A stretch of 64,000 nt of DNA from Amaricoccus macauensis (GCF_014201905.1 NZ_JACHFM010000002.1:1-64000), one strand, 5' to 3'; positions 9,357 through 18,715 are shown, counted from the stretch's first letter. Translations and numbers: made by a program. Notes: generated by a model from the sequence alone, not told the origin.

Positions 9357-9835
9357 GGGCAATCAGTGCCACTGTTGACCCGAGCACGACAGTCCACGAA
9401 ATTTCGCTTGCCGACTGTGATGGGTCAATCGACACGCGCACTTTGGAGGAACTGATAAAAGCCGTCGGACCACTCGGGCTGTGGCACTTCCGACTTTACG
9501 AGGACTCCATCCTCGAGGAGTTCCGGCAAGCGTTCCTCACCGAACGAGCGACGGTCGAGGATACGCGCGCGAGCCTCGAGGATCGCCTGCCGCAGATCTT
9601 GGCAGAATTGAAACCGGTCCGGGGGTCGAAGCTACGGGAGGTTCTGAAGCAGTATGAGAGGGACGAGCAGTCCATCCTGCCGAACCGACGTGCAGACCAA
9701 TTGCCCGCGGCCAAGCGTTCGCTCTGGGAGGAGGTTGCGTCGCCAGAGACGGCTACCGAACTGCTCGCGCTGATCCGCCAGGGCATTGGGCTATGGCCCT
9801 GCGCGCGTGGTGTTCGAACTCTTCCAGAACGCTGA
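9353..9835 (+). pseudogene. Linker segment joining the two sacsin-type ATPase halves, in a shifted frame
   Basis: This frame is open from inside the end of the previous gene and reads VHEISLADCDG, TLEELIKAVGPLGLWHF and later LLALIRQGIG. At about 9788-9791 (gggc) one extra base ends the sensible sequence. The next frame then continues GYGPARVVFELFQNADD without a gap. Apart from a TTG at 9443, which overlaps a GGAGG rather than following one, it has no credible start codon. It is best read as the middle of one gene, bracketed by a one-base loss at about 9353 and a one-base gain at about 9790. The net change is zero, so both outer parts share a frame. Confidence 0.6.
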
Positions 9836-12608
9836 CGACGCGACGCTTCAACACCCGCCCGAGGGGGCGTCGTTGTGCCGTGTTGCGTTCCAGACCGAGC
9901 GTGTGCGCCTACAGCACTGGGGACGTCTCATCAATCGTCCCGGGCGTCCGGCCGACGGCGAACGCGAGGGCTGGCAGCGAGACCTCTTCAACATGCTTCT
10001 CATGAACCTTTCTGAAAAGCGCGAGGATGTGACGGGGCGGTTCGGATTGGGGTTCAAGAGCGTGCATCTCATTGCCCGCGAGGTGGGTATCGCCTCCGGT
10101 TTCGAGGCATCTTGCCGAGTTAAGGGAGGCATGTTGCCTGAGGTTTGGGAGGGCGGAAGGAGACTCTCCCAGGACGAAAGCCGAAATGGCAGGCGTGCGA
10201 CGCTTATCGAGCTCGAGATCGACCCTGAGCGCCATGCTGAGGCTGAAAAGGCGCAAGCGGCCTTCGCAAGTTGCGTTCGGTGGCTGCCAGTCACGGCGCG
10301 GGCAGTCCGGGAGATCGAGTTTAATGGCCGCCGGTTCCAAGCCCGCTTCGGCGAGACGGGTGCGACGGGGATCAAGCATGTCGTCTTCGAAGGCGCAGAA
10401 CCCGGCCAAGCGCTCGCGCTTATACTGGACAGGAACACGACGTTGTTTTTGCCCCTCGGGTCCGACGGCCCTCAAGCGCTGCCCGAGACCCTAGCCAGGC
10501 TGTGGTTGCTTGCGCCACTTGAAGAGGAGTGCCGGGCCGGCTGGCTTCTCAACTCCTATGGCTTTCGCGTCGATCCGGGACGCGGACGGCTTGCGGGCAG
10601 CGTCGATGAGCGCGCGGCGCTCTTCAGTCGTCTGGGTCGGGCGCTAGGGGAGAGGTTGGTCGAACTCCACGACCTCATCGAACGCGACTGGACGGGCTTT
10701 GCGGAAAGTGCTGGTCTTGCCGACCGGGACGGCGCCTCTGGGCGCGCAGTGTTCCTTGAACGCCTCACACGTCTCTTGACAGCGGATGTGTCCCGCGACG
10801 CCGAAGACGAACGGCTCGAGACGCACCTCCACCGCGAAGGTGGCCTAACGCACCTGTTCCGCGAGCGTGAGGCACTGCCGACCGGGCTGCCGGCACCCTT
10901 CGCACCTTTCTTGCGTGTGGATCAGGTTCGCTGGCAGATCGCCGGGCCGCTTGCTGAGCAGAGCCGGCTCAGGCGGCTCACGGGCTGGCGGGGGATCGCG
11001 GACATCGCGCAATCGGCGGTGAGTCTAAAGGCAGCGGAGCTGCTCCAGCGGCTCGGGTTCGACGCCCCGCAAACCTTCGATGCGGCAAAGCTTGTCAAGG
11101 CAGAACTACGTGAGAACAAGCAGGTTGATCCCGAAACCGCCGCAAAGCTGGGTGCAGTTCTCGACGAGGACTTCGTAAATGCCCTAGCTTGGCCAGAGCA
11201 GCAGGAACTGCTGAAGGCTGCAGCCGGTGCGAGGTTCCGAATGGCCGATGGCAGTTGGCGCGAGGCGCGTATGGCGCCGCGCGATGCCGTGGATGCGGAT
11301 GAGGAGGAACGCCGCATTCTAGACTTCGCACCCGATACGGACGTTGCCGACGGCTCCTATACTAACGCCGCTCTTTCATTCTACCGTCTGGCCGCACGGC
11401 AGAGCGGCTTTCAGAGGACCGCCGAGACCTTTGAGCGCTGGGCGCAAGAGACAGTCGACCAAGCTGCCCGATGTGCGCTTCTATCCTACGTTGCAGAGGG
11501 TCGCCAAGGCGAGTGCCTGGGTGCACTTCTGGCGCGCGCGCGACCGCACTGGCTACCCGTCGATCCGGACGAGTTCCGTCAAAGCGCACTGGTAGAGGGC
11601 CTTGATGACGACACGCGCGGTCGGCTCATGACCATTCTCTATCCATCACTTGCTCGTAGCATCGGTTCGGGTCGGTGGTCGCCGTTCGACCCGGGCCCCG
11701 CAGAGGCTTGGGACGCGCCGCCTGATCCGGCCGAAGAACTCGCCCGGATCCGCGACTGGTGGCGACGGGAGCACACCGATCGGCGGCGCAACTACGACAG
11801 CCGCGTCTGGCCCGACGGGTTCATTCCGGGACGCCTTCGCGATTGCGAGGCCACCGATAGCCGGCTCGGCTGGTTCACTTTCTTCGCTCTTGGCATCTTC
11901 CGAACGTTAGGCTGGAACAATCAGGGTGCCCACAAAAGCTTCGTCGAGGCCGCGGTCCGAGAGGGCTGGTGGCAAGAAATGTCTGAGGCAAGGTTTCCGA
12001 ACAACTCAGTCAGTGTGGGAGAGTTGAGCGAGGCTGCCATTCCTTGGCTGAAACGCCTCGAAGACTTCGCCCGCCCCGACGTTTGGCAGATCGAATTCCC
12101 GCAATGGCGACGAACGATCTGCGACCTTTATGCACTCGCGCGCTGGTTGCCGGACTACGCCGACGCCTTCCGTCTACTGCCGGTGGTGGTCGACCGAGAA
12201 GGTCTGGTGTCGTTGAGCAAGCTCTGGCGCGTCTCCTACGAGCCGATTTGGCAGCGACGCGGGCTCGAGGGCGCACCGCTTTCGCAAAGCCTCGGGCTCG
12301 GGGCCAACTGGATGATACGCGAGGCGATCCGGCACGGCTTCTGGCGCGGTGATGAGGCGATCTGCATGCAACCTTACGCTTGGGCTGCCACCGGTCGTCT
12401 GCGACGACTGTTCGCGGAACGGCTTGCATATCCCCTTGGCGAGCGTGGTCACATGGATCTTTCACCGAAAATCTACGGCTTCGTCGCCGATCATCTTGGC
12501 ACGGACGCCGCTTTCCTCGGCGATCTGGACCTTCCGCTTCAGCTCTGGAATGGCGACAGTCAAGAACAGCCCGATGTAACGGAATACGACGACGAGACCG
12601 ATGAATGA
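9786..12608 (+). CDS. Sacsin-type GHKL ATPase protein, C-terminal half with second ATPase module
   Basis: 940 residues if started at TTG 9786, which has no ribosome binding site. The true N-terminus more likely lies in the upstream frame. The second Bergerat ATPase shows N-box ELFQNADDA near the start and the lid GRFGLGFKS at about base 10035. That is about residue 1265 if the whole gene is counted from 6243. Repeating ATPase units resemble sacsin, in which such domains recur within one long chain. The stop overlaps the SNF2 helicase start by ATGA. Rejoined with the upstream parts, the protein would be about 2,121 residues. ATP-driven remodelling of a protein or nucleic-acid complex is inference. 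Confidence 0.75.
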   Translation: MGYGPARVVFELFQNADDATLQHPPEGASLCRVAFQTERVRLQHWGRLINRPGRPADGEREGWQRDLFNMLLMNLSEKREDVTGRFGLGFKSVHLIAREVGIASGFEASCRVKGGMLPEVWEGGRRLSQDESRNGRRATLIELEIDPERHAEAEKAQAAFASCVRWLPVTARAVREIEFNGRRFQARFGETGATGIKHVVFEGAEPGQALALILDRNTTLFLPLGSDGPQALPETLARLWLLAPLEEECRAGWLLNSYGFRVDPGRGRLAGSVDERAALFSRLGRALGERLVELHDLIERDWTGFAESAGLADRDGASGRAVFLERLTRLLTADVSRDAEDERLETHLHREGGLTHLFREREALPTGLPAPFAPFLRVDQVRWQIAGPLAEQSRLRRLTGWRGIADIAQSAVSLKAAELLQRLGFDAPQTFDAAKLVKAELRENKQVDPETAAKLGAVLDEDFVNALAWPEQQELLKAAAGARFRMADGSWREARMAPRDAVDADEEERRILDFAPDTDVADGSYTNAALSFYRLAARQSGFQRTAETFERWAQETVDQAARCALLSYVAEGRQGECLGALLARARPHWLPVDPDEFRQSALVEGLDDDTRGRLMTILYPSLARSIGSGRWSPFDPGPAEAWDAPPDPAEELARIRDWWRREHTDRRRNYDSRVWPDGFIPGRLRDCEATDSRLGWFTFFALGIFRTLGWNNQGAHKSFVEAAVREGWWQEMSEARFPNNSVSVGELSEAAIPWLKRLEDFARPDVWQIEFPQWRRTICDLYALARWLPDYADAFRLLPVVVDREGLVSLSKLWRVSYEPIWQRRGLEGAPLSQSLGLGANWMIREAIRHGFWRGDEAICMQPYAWAATGRLRRLFAERLAYPLGERGHMDLSPKIYGFVADHLGTDAAFLGDLDLPLQLWNGDSQEQPDVTEYDDETDE

Positions 12609-15238
12609 CCGCACTCGCACCAGACTGTCCAGTTCGACATCAGCGACACGGCGATGGCCGTGTTGTCCACGATTTGGGCGATACGATTATTGTCCGTTTC
12701 GGCGCGGCACTCGAACAGGTCGAGCGCGGCGAGGTCGAGGTGGTCCGGTCGCTCGCCGACGCTCTGACCGAGGGTAAGCTCGATGATCCCCTCCCCGTGC
12801 TCGCCCGCGCACAGGCGCTACTGATCCATTCGATCAACGACCAGTGGGGGGTGTTTTCACGTTCGCGGGTACAGCTTCTGCCGCATCAGCTTTGGGTGTG
12901 TCGCCAGGTCACGCAGCATTGGCCCGCGCGTTGGCTGGTGGCGGATGACGTGGGCCTTGGAAAGACGATCGAGGCTGGGCTGATCCTGACGCCTCTATTG
13001 GCAGGGGGGCGTATCCAGCGGCTTCTGATCCTCGCCCCCGCGCGCCTCGTACCGCAGTGGCGCGCACGGCTTAAGTCGATGTTCGACATCCGGCTCAGCG
13101 AACACACGCGCGAGCAGGACCGCGGGAAGATCAGCTTCTGGGACACGGCCTCGCAAGTCGTTGCCTCGTTCCACACGCTGCGTCAACCTGCGGCTCGGGA
13201 CCGTCTTCTTGCTGCCGAGCCCTGGGACATGGTGATGGTTGACGAAGCGCACCACTTCCAATCGCAGGAACGTCGTTCGACACAGACTTACGATCTACTC
13301 CGCGAGCTTCAAGACAGGGACAGGATAGAGTCACTCGTCTTGTTTACGGGAACGCCTCACCGCGGCAAGGATTTCGGCTTCCTCGCGCTTATGCGGCTCA
13401 TCCGGCCCGATCTCTTCGATCCTCGGCAACCCGTGGGCGATCAGCTTCCGAAGCTCCGCGAGGCTATGATCCGCAACAACAAGGCGCTGGTGACCGATCT
13501 GGGGGGTAAGCCGCTCTTTCAACCCGTCAGCACCGAAACCGTAGACTATGACTATACGCCAGCCGAGGCTGCTTTCTACCAGACCATGAGCGCCTTCATC
13601 CTCGATGGTCGCGCCTATGCGTTGAGTCTGACGGGCCGCGAGCAGTCAGCCCGAATGCTGTTGCTCATTGCATTGCAGAAGCTGGCGGCGAGTTCGATCG
13701 CGGCGATCCGCAGCGCACTCGAACGCCGACGCGCGATGCTGACGGAGGCGGTGCAGCGGGCGACAGCAGATTTCCTCGAAGAAGTTGAGACACTCGACGA
13801 AGCGGCCGAGCAAGATGAGGCGCTGCCAGACCAAGTGGCCCTATTCCTGATGCAGGGCGAAATCGAGCGGCTCGACGACCTCATCGCGTTGGCCCGTGGG
13901 ATCACCTCGGAGGCGAAAATTGCCCGTCTGATCGCGCTGATCGACGAGCAGTTGCCCCCGGACGAGCCACTTCTCCTCTTCACCGAATACAAGGCCACTC
14001 AAGCCCTCGTCATTGCCGCGCTAGAGGCGCGCTTCGGAAAAGGCTGTGCAGGTTTCATTAACGGAGACGAACGGCTAGCGGTGCAGGAAGCGAATGGCGC
14101 AATTCGGGTGCGAAGTTTTTCTCGAGATGCCGCCGCGGATGATTTCAATGCCGGCCGCACCCGCTTTCTTGTTTCGACCGAGGCGGGGGGCGAGGGGATC
14201 GATCTGCAAGACCGCTGTGCGACCCTCGTGCATGTAGACCTTCCTTGGAACCCGATGCGCCTGCACCAGCGTGTTGGCCGGCTCAATCGCTACGGACAGA
14301 AGCGGGCGGTGCGGGTGTTCCTGCTCCGTAACCCCGCTACTGTCGAGGCTCGCATCTGGGCGCTTCTAGAGGCGAAGCTTGCGCGCATTCAGGCCGCGCT
14401 CTCAGCATCCATGGAAGAGGCCGAAGATATCGCTCAACTCGTGATAGGCATGCAGGGCGGGCGGTTCTTCGACGAACTCTTCGCCGAAGGAGCTACCGCC
14501 GTCCCTGATAGCAAGCGTGAGCGACTGGCCGACTGGTTCGACGCGCGTACAGCCACATTCGGTGGACGTGATGCTCTCGAGACCGTCCGCGCGATGCTAG
14601 GTCAGGTCGCCCGGTTCGACTTCGGCGCAATCGGAGGGAGTATTCCCCGGATCGATCTTCCGGCGCTCGAGCCATTCTTTCGCAACGTCATGGTGCTAAT
14701 GGGCCGACGTGTCATGCGGGGCGAAGAGGGGCTCTCGGTCGCGACCCCGGAGGACTGGAAGCGCAGCCTCGACTTGCAGCCGCGCTACGATGGGCTCGTC
14801 TTTGACCGGAATCTACCGGGAAACGAGCGGCTGAACCGCCTTTTGGGGGTCGGTCACGCGCTTCTGGACCATGCGCTCGCCGAGGCAGCAGGGCGGCCCG
14901 TGCGGATCGGCCGAGTTCGCAACCTTGCCCAATCCATGCTTCTTGCTGCTGTCGAAGACGAGGTTACCGGAACAGGTGGCACCGTGCATCGCATAGTCCT
15001 GGCGGTGGAGGAACCTGGAACCGATGGGCGGCCGCCACTCGCCGATTGGCAAGCGCTTCACCGCCTCAACGCGTGTCTTGCCGGAGAAGATCAGGCTGCC
15101 CCGCTGACGCACGCAGAATGCGCGGAGACGCAGGCACTGCTCGATTTACTGCGCGAAACCCTACCTTCCGTCACCACGCCGTTTCGCCGGCCGCGGGCGG
15201 TGCCGCTCTTATGCCTGCTCCCCGAGAGAACCAGATGA
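12605..15238 (+). CDS. SNF2/RapA-type DEAD/DEAH-box helicase-translocase
   Basis: 877 residues. After an N-terminal domain of about 90 residues with a small beta-rich start (HGDGRVVHDLGDTIIVRFG), the RecA-like core shows Walker A DDVGLGKT at about 114-121, DEAH at 213-216 and motif III FTGTPHRGKDFGF. The second lobe has GEGIDLQ and RVGRLNRYGQ (from residue 556). This is the SF2 SNF2/RapA architecture, close in type to the DrmD helicase of DISARM. A C-terminal extension of about 280 residues is unassigned. The gene is coupled to the sacsin-type gene by ATGA and closes the operon. Double-stranded DNA translocation is expected from the family. Confidence 0.85.
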   Translation: MTALAPDCPVRHQRHGDGRVVHDLGDTIIVRFGAALEQVERGEVEVVRSLADALTEGKLDDPLPVLARAQALLIHSINDQWGVFSRSRVQLLPHQLWVCRQVTQHWPARWLVADDVGLGKTIEAGLILTPLLAGGRIQRLLILAPARLVPQWRARLKSMFDIRLSEHTREQDRGKISFWDTASQVVASFHTLRQPAARDRLLAAEPWDMVMVDEAHHFQSQERRSTQTYDLLRELQDRDRIESLVLFTGTPHRGKDFGFLALMRLIRPDLFDPRQPVGDQLPKLREAMIRNNKALVTDLGGKPLFQPVSTETVDYDYTPAEAAFYQTMSAFILDGRAYALSLTGREQSARMLLLIALQKLAASSIAAIRSALERRRAMLTEAVQRATADFLEEVETLDEAAEQDEALPDQVALFLMQGEIERLDDLIALARGITSEAKIARLIALIDEQLPPDEPLLLFTEYKATQALVIAALEARFGKGCAGFINGDERLAVQEANGAIRVRSFSRDAAADDFNAGRTRFLVSTEAGGEGIDLQDRCATLVHVDLPWNPMRLHQRVGRLNRYGQKRAVRVFLLRNPATVEARIWALLEAKLARIQAALSASMEEAEDIAQLVIGMQGGRFFDELFAEGATAVPDSKRERLADWFDARTATFGGRDALETVRAMLGQVARFDFGAIGGSIPRIDLPALEPFFRNVMVLMGRRVMRGEEGLSVATPEDWKRSLDLQPRYDGLVFDRNLPGNERLNRLLGVGHALLDHALAEAAGRPVRIGRVRNLAQSMLLAAVEDEVTGTGGTVHRIVLAVEEPGTDGRPPLADWQALHRLNACLAGEDQAAPLTHAECAETQALLDLLRETLPSVTTPFRRPRAVPLLCLLPERTR

Positions 15239-15350
15239 GTTGTAAGGAAGCCTTAGCTCGATTACCCGAGTTTTTGGGTCAGCGATGCTAGAGAAGGTTC
15301 GACGGCAGGCCCATCCCCTCCGCCACTTACCCTCGCGGGAGTTCTCCCGA

Positions 15351-15371
15351 TCCGGCTTCGGCCGGACTTTT
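15351..15371 (+). terminator. Rho-independent terminator after the nuclease/helicase-sacsin-SNF2 operon
   Basis: A TCCGGC stem with a TTCG tetraloop and GCCGGA return arm is followed by CTTTT. It sits 113 bases after the SNF2 helicase stop and is correctly oriented to end the rightward operon. Confidence 0.6.
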
Positions 15372-15401
15372 CCGTTGTTTTCGAGGGTTATGCTGCTTGG
15401 G

Positions 15402-15476
15402 CTGTTAACCGGCCCGAGCCTTGAGTTGCGCACTAGCGGTCTCTCCCGGCCGATATTCTCCGGACCTGTTAACCGG
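15402..15476. repeat. Direct repeat CTGTTAACCGG (two copies)
   Basis: CTGTTAACCGG occurs at 15402-15412 and again at 15466-15476, in the otherwise gene-free stretch between the operon terminator and the decayed DUF5131 gene. The copies are 64 bases apart and may be remnants of a recombination or protein-binding site. Nothing else recognisable lies in 15239-15512. Confidence 0.3.
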
Positions 15477-15512
15477 GCCTGATCCGGTAAACAGCCTCAA
15501 GTCTTTGCTTTC

Positions 15513-16052
15513 ATGCGGATTTTGGGGTGCTGCAAAGCGTGCTTGTTGAAAAATCCATCCGACTGGCGGATGGAACAGAGATCGCAGCCCGCGCTCTGGA
15601 AGAAGCCGCGGATGATCTTCGTGAATTCAATGAGCGACCTGTTCCACAAAGACATCGACCGATCCTTTGTCGACAAGGTCTTCGACGCCATGGAGCAGGC
15701 CGACTGGCATATCTACCAGGTCCTGACTAAGCGCAGTTCCCTCATGCGCAACTATGTCCGCGGTCGCTATCAGGGCGGGCCGGTCCCGCGCCATATTTGG
15801 CTCGGTGTCTCGGTCGAGGATGCCGCACATACCAGCAGGATCGAGCACTTGAAGCAGATCAATTCCGATGCACGCTTCATCTCGTTCGAACCGCCGCTTG
15901 GCCCAATCGGGGACGTGGAACTGCAAGGTGTCGCATGGGCTCGGGCCCGGGCGAGGGGCTTCCTGATGCAGGCCACCGCCGTCAGCCAGCGAGATCCGCG
16001 TCAGGGACCGCGCTCCGAAGGGCTGCGGAGCGGCTGGGTTGTGACTGGCTGA
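15513..16052 (+). pseudogene. Truncated DUF5131 (phage Gp37/Gp68 family) gene
   Basis: The recognisable part reads RMIFVNSMSDLFHKDID, ADWHIYQVLTKRS, HIWLGVSVEDAAHTSRI and RFISFEPPLGPIGDVEL, all typical of DUF5131 proteins. The expected N-terminal part with the TWNP...GC..CYA cysteine motif is missing. After GVAWA the usual VGGESGPG continuation is replaced by low-complexity Arg/Ala residues, with traces of it in another frame. Both ends are therefore damaged. DUF5131 genes are common in phages and mobile elements, so this remnant marks the right edge of the accessory locus. Confidence 0.65.
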
Positions 16053-16068
16053 TTGCCCGTCGGAGCGA

Positions 16069-16704
16069 TCATCTGGGCTCGAAGAACTCGACGGCCTTCA
16101 CGACGAGGTCCGGGAGGGAATTCGCCGAGAGCTTCGTCCGGAGGGCGTGCCCGATGTTCAGCACGGTCTTGTAACTCACGCAGGAGATCTGGGCGATCTC
16201 GCGGTAGGACTTGCCGGTGGCGATGAGCGAGAGGACCTCGACCTCGCGCGCCGTGAGCGCGGCAGGGGCTGGCTCGCCTGGTGTCGACAGGTCCAGGAAG
16301 GCGAGCCGGGTCGCCATGTCCGGCGCGAGGTAGCGGCCGCCGGCGAGCACGGTGGTAAAGGCAGTGCTGATGTCCTCCGGCGAGGCGTCCTTGTTGACGA
16401 AGCCGTTGGCGCCGGCCCGAAAGGCCTCCCGCACGAGAACCGCGCTCCGATGCATCGAGAAGACGAGCACTGGCACGCGCCGGTCATGCAGTCGCAGGCG
16501 GCTGATGTACTTGATGCCGGCGAGCCGCTCGTCCCCGAAGGAGAGATCGACGACGAGGAGATCGGGCGGCTTCTCCCGCGAGACCTGAAACGCCCGCAGC
16601 GGCGTCGCCGTGTAGACGATCTCGCAGTCGGAGAGGTGGCGGGTCACCCGCGACCAGCCTTCTGCCACAACAGGATGATCGTCTACGACGATGATGCGGG
16701 TCAT
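16069..16704 (-). CDS. mxaX: MxaX, NarL/FixJ-type response regulator for methanol oxidation
   Basis: 211 residues. The receiver domain has acidic pair D8-D9 and likely phospho-acceptor D53 (LLVVDLSF). A LuxR-type HTH lies at about 145-205 (LTAREVEVLSLIATGKSYREI). The start overlaps the stop of the sensor kinase (ATGA). The order mxaZ-mxaY-mxaX, reading away from mxaF, is that described for Paracoccus denitrificans, where the pair controls methanol dehydrogenase synthesis. One oddity is the FGDERLAG insertion after the phospho-site. Assignment rests on family plus position. Confidence 0.8.
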   Translation of the reverse strand: MTRIIVVDDHPVVAEGWSRVTRHLSDCEIVYTATPLRAFQVSREKPPDLLVVDLSFGDERLAGIKYISRLRLHDRRVPVLVFSMHRSAVLVREAFRAGANGFVNKDASPEDISTAFTTVLAGGRYLAPDMATRLAFLDLSTPGEPAPAALTAREVEVLSLIATGKSYREIAQISCVSYKTVLNIGHALRTKLSANSLPDLVVKAVEFFEPR

Positions 16705-18140
16705 GTCACCGGCTCCTCAGCGACTCGGGACTGAACGGGGCCGTGGTCTGGCAGGGCCCGGCGATCGGGGGGGAAGTCGGACGGCGACAGTGGAAGCTCG
16801 ATCTCGGTCACGGTCTCGCCGCCGACGCGGAAGGGTAGGCGGTAGCGGCCACCCAGCGCTACGGCCCGGTCCGTGATCCCCGTCTGGCCATAGCTCGGGC
16901 CGGCGCCATCCCTTGGCCCGATGCCGTCGTCAGTCAGGCGGCAGGCGAGGAGCGCCGCCCCGTCAGGCCCGATGCGGCGATGGACGGACACCGAGATCCT
17001 GCGCGCCCCGCCATGGCGCACCGCATTGAGGGCGCTCTCCTGCACGAACCTCGAGAGCGCAAAGCCGGTGTTCGTGGACAGCGGTACATTGACGTCCTTG
17101 TCGAAGTCGCAGCGCAGCGCGACTTCCGGTGCGATCTCGGCGAAGCTCGCGCCGAGGTCGCCGAGCAGCTCCGCGGGCGTGACCCCGGCTTCGATCATCG
17201 GGCTCAGCTGGTAGATGATGGCCCGGAGCGTCGTCTGGATGTTGGCGGCGTGGCGCCCGATGGCATCCACCTCTTCGGCGAGGGCCACGCGGCTCGCGGG
17301 GCTGGTCGAGCCGGCCGCGACCTCCGCTTCCGCGGCCGCGACCCTCAGGGCAAAGAGCGGGGGCCCGAGGCCGTCGTGGAGATCGCTCGCGACCTTGCGC
17401 CGCTCCGAGTCGGAAAGGGTCATCAGCCGCTGCTGGAGCAGGCGGTTCTCGGCCTGCTGTTGGCCGAGATCGCTCGCGAGATGTTCGATGCCATCCCGGA
17501 GTTCGGCAAACTCCGTCAGGCGCTGCACCGGCGGACAAGCGGTGAGATCGCCTTCAGCGATCCGCCGGATGGCGAGATTGCAGGCCGCGAGCGAGCGGTG
17601 GATGAGATGGACGGTCGTCAGCGTCGCAACCACAGTGACGATGCTGACGAGCACGATCGCGATCAGCACCGCGCGGAAGTCGGACCAGACCTCGTCCGCC
17701 TCATCGCGCACATCGCTTCGGAGGACGAGGCTGCCGAAGAAGTTCGGATAGCGGGTGATCGGCGCGATCGCTTCGTGCTGTTCACCGGAGAGCAGCCAGA
17801 CGAACCAGTCGGGCGCCTCGAACGCTTCCGGACCGTTCGGGGCGGGGCCGATCGGCGCGCCTGACGGGCCGAGGATGACCGCTTCGATGTGGCGGAGGGC
17901 GTCAAACTGTCGTGCGAGGGCCTGCGCCTCGTCCATGGGCGAGCCGCCCTGCTGGAGGCGCAGACGGAACTGGTCGAGGTAGGCGGTTGCGAGGCCGAAC
18001 GCGGTGGCGACCTCCTCCTGAGTCGCGCGCCTCGCATTCGCAATGAGGATCCCCGCGACCGCGACACTGAGGACGACCGACGTGCACAAGGCAAGCAGCA
18101 CGCCGACCCGACGCAGCGGGATGGTCCTGAGATCGCTCAT
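16701..18140 (-). CDS. mxaY: MxaY, membrane sensor histidine kinase (LapD/MoxY-type sensor)
   Basis: 479 residues. TM1 is at about 11-34. A periplasmic domain of about 120 residues includes APDWFVWLL and DEADEVWSDFR, followed by TM2 at about 156-178 and a HAMP-like linker. A HisKA_3 box has H255 in SDLHDGLGPPLF, and a C-terminal HATPase contains DDGIGP. NarL-partner kinases of this form phosphorylate a LuxR-type regulator, here MxaX, with which it overlaps by 4 bases. The periplasmic domain closely resembles that of the kinase at 29546-30904, so the two are paralogues. The signal sensed is unknown. Confidence 0.8.
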   Translation of the reverse strand: MSDLRTIPLRRVGVLLALCTSVVLSVAVAGILIANARRATQEEVATAFGLATAYLDQFRLRLQQGGSPMDEAQALARQFDALRHIEAVILGPSGAPIGPAPNGPEAFEAPDWFVWLLSGEQHEAIAPITRYPNFFGSLVLRSDVRDEADEVWSDFRAVLIAIVLVSIVTVVATLTTVHLIHRSLAACNLAIRRIAEGDLTACPPVQRLTEFAELRDGIEHLASDLGQQQAENRLLQQRLMTLSDSERRKVASDLHDGLGPPLFALRVAAAEAEVAAGSTSPASRVALAEEVDAIGRHAANIQTTLRAIIYQLSPMIEAGVTPAELLGDLGASFAEIAPEVALRCDFDKDVNVPLSTNTGFALSRFVQESALNAVRHGGARRISVSVHRRIGPDGAALLACRLTDDGIGPRDGAGPSYGQTGITDRAVALGGRYRLPFRVGGETVTEIELPLSPSDFPPDRRALPDHGPVQSRVAEEPVT

Positions 18141-18622
18141 CCCTGTTCCCCCAGCGCCGCGTGCAGCGTCTCGATGGCGCTCGCATGCGAATGTCCGAGG
18201 CGTCGCAGCACCAGATAGTTTTGCGCGACCGCACCGAAGGAGCGGGTGGATTGCGTGCTCCAGGAGAGATCGTCGAGGAGCCGGTCGGCGGGGGGATCTC
18301 CGGCGGTCTCGGCGGCGATCTGTGCGGCTCTGTTCGCGATCATCCGTGGCGTCTCCTCATAGGCGGCCGCAAGGTCGCCGAGCAGTGTGGCCGCGCGGGA
18401 CGGATCGACCGCGTCGAGGTGTTCCGAGAGCCACACCGCCGGGTCGCGACCGTCCCCGACGACCAGCCAGTCATTCGCCTCAGGGGTTAGTGTTGACCCG
18501 GTCTCAACTAAAGTATGAGGCGAGCCCGAAGGACCGTGGAGAAGGGGCCAAACAAGCGCCGCAGCGCCCGCTGCCGCGACGGACGCGATGATAACCAAGG
18601 CGCGTAACCCTTTGCCATGCAT
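18137..18622 (-). CDS. mxaZ: MxaZ, membrane-anchored protein of the mxaZYX operon
   Basis: 161 residues. A single N-terminal hydrophobic segment (about 8-28) is followed by a soluble, probably periplasmic, helical domain. No catalytic motif is visible. It is the first gene of the divergent operon and overlaps mxaY by ATGA. Position and size match MoxZ/MxaZ, a protein of unclear role in the Paracoccus methanol regulatory cluster. The name is given from gene order rather than a strong sequence signature. Confidence 0.6.
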   Translation of the reverse strand: MHGKGLRALVIIASVAAAGAAALVWPLLHGPSGSPHTLVETGSTLTPEANDWLVVGDGRDPAVWLSEHLDAVDPSRAATLLGDLAAAYEETPRMIANRAAQIAAETAGDPPADRLLDDLSWSTQSTRSFGAVAQNYLVLRRLGHSHASAIETLHAALGEQG

Positions 18623-18715
18623 TGGTTAATACCTCCATTCCTTGGTTTGTGCATTTGCGCGCATTGTCAGCAGTTCGAGACGTGCTGCAACCCGGAAAGG
18701 GTAAAGCACCCACAA

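Noticed and set aside
9780-9800. Programmed ribosomal frameshifting to make the long sacsin-type protein
   Set aside because: No slippery heptamer, stimulatory hairpin or upstream Shine-Dalgarno could be seen at either shift; mutation or sequence error is simpler, though not excluded.
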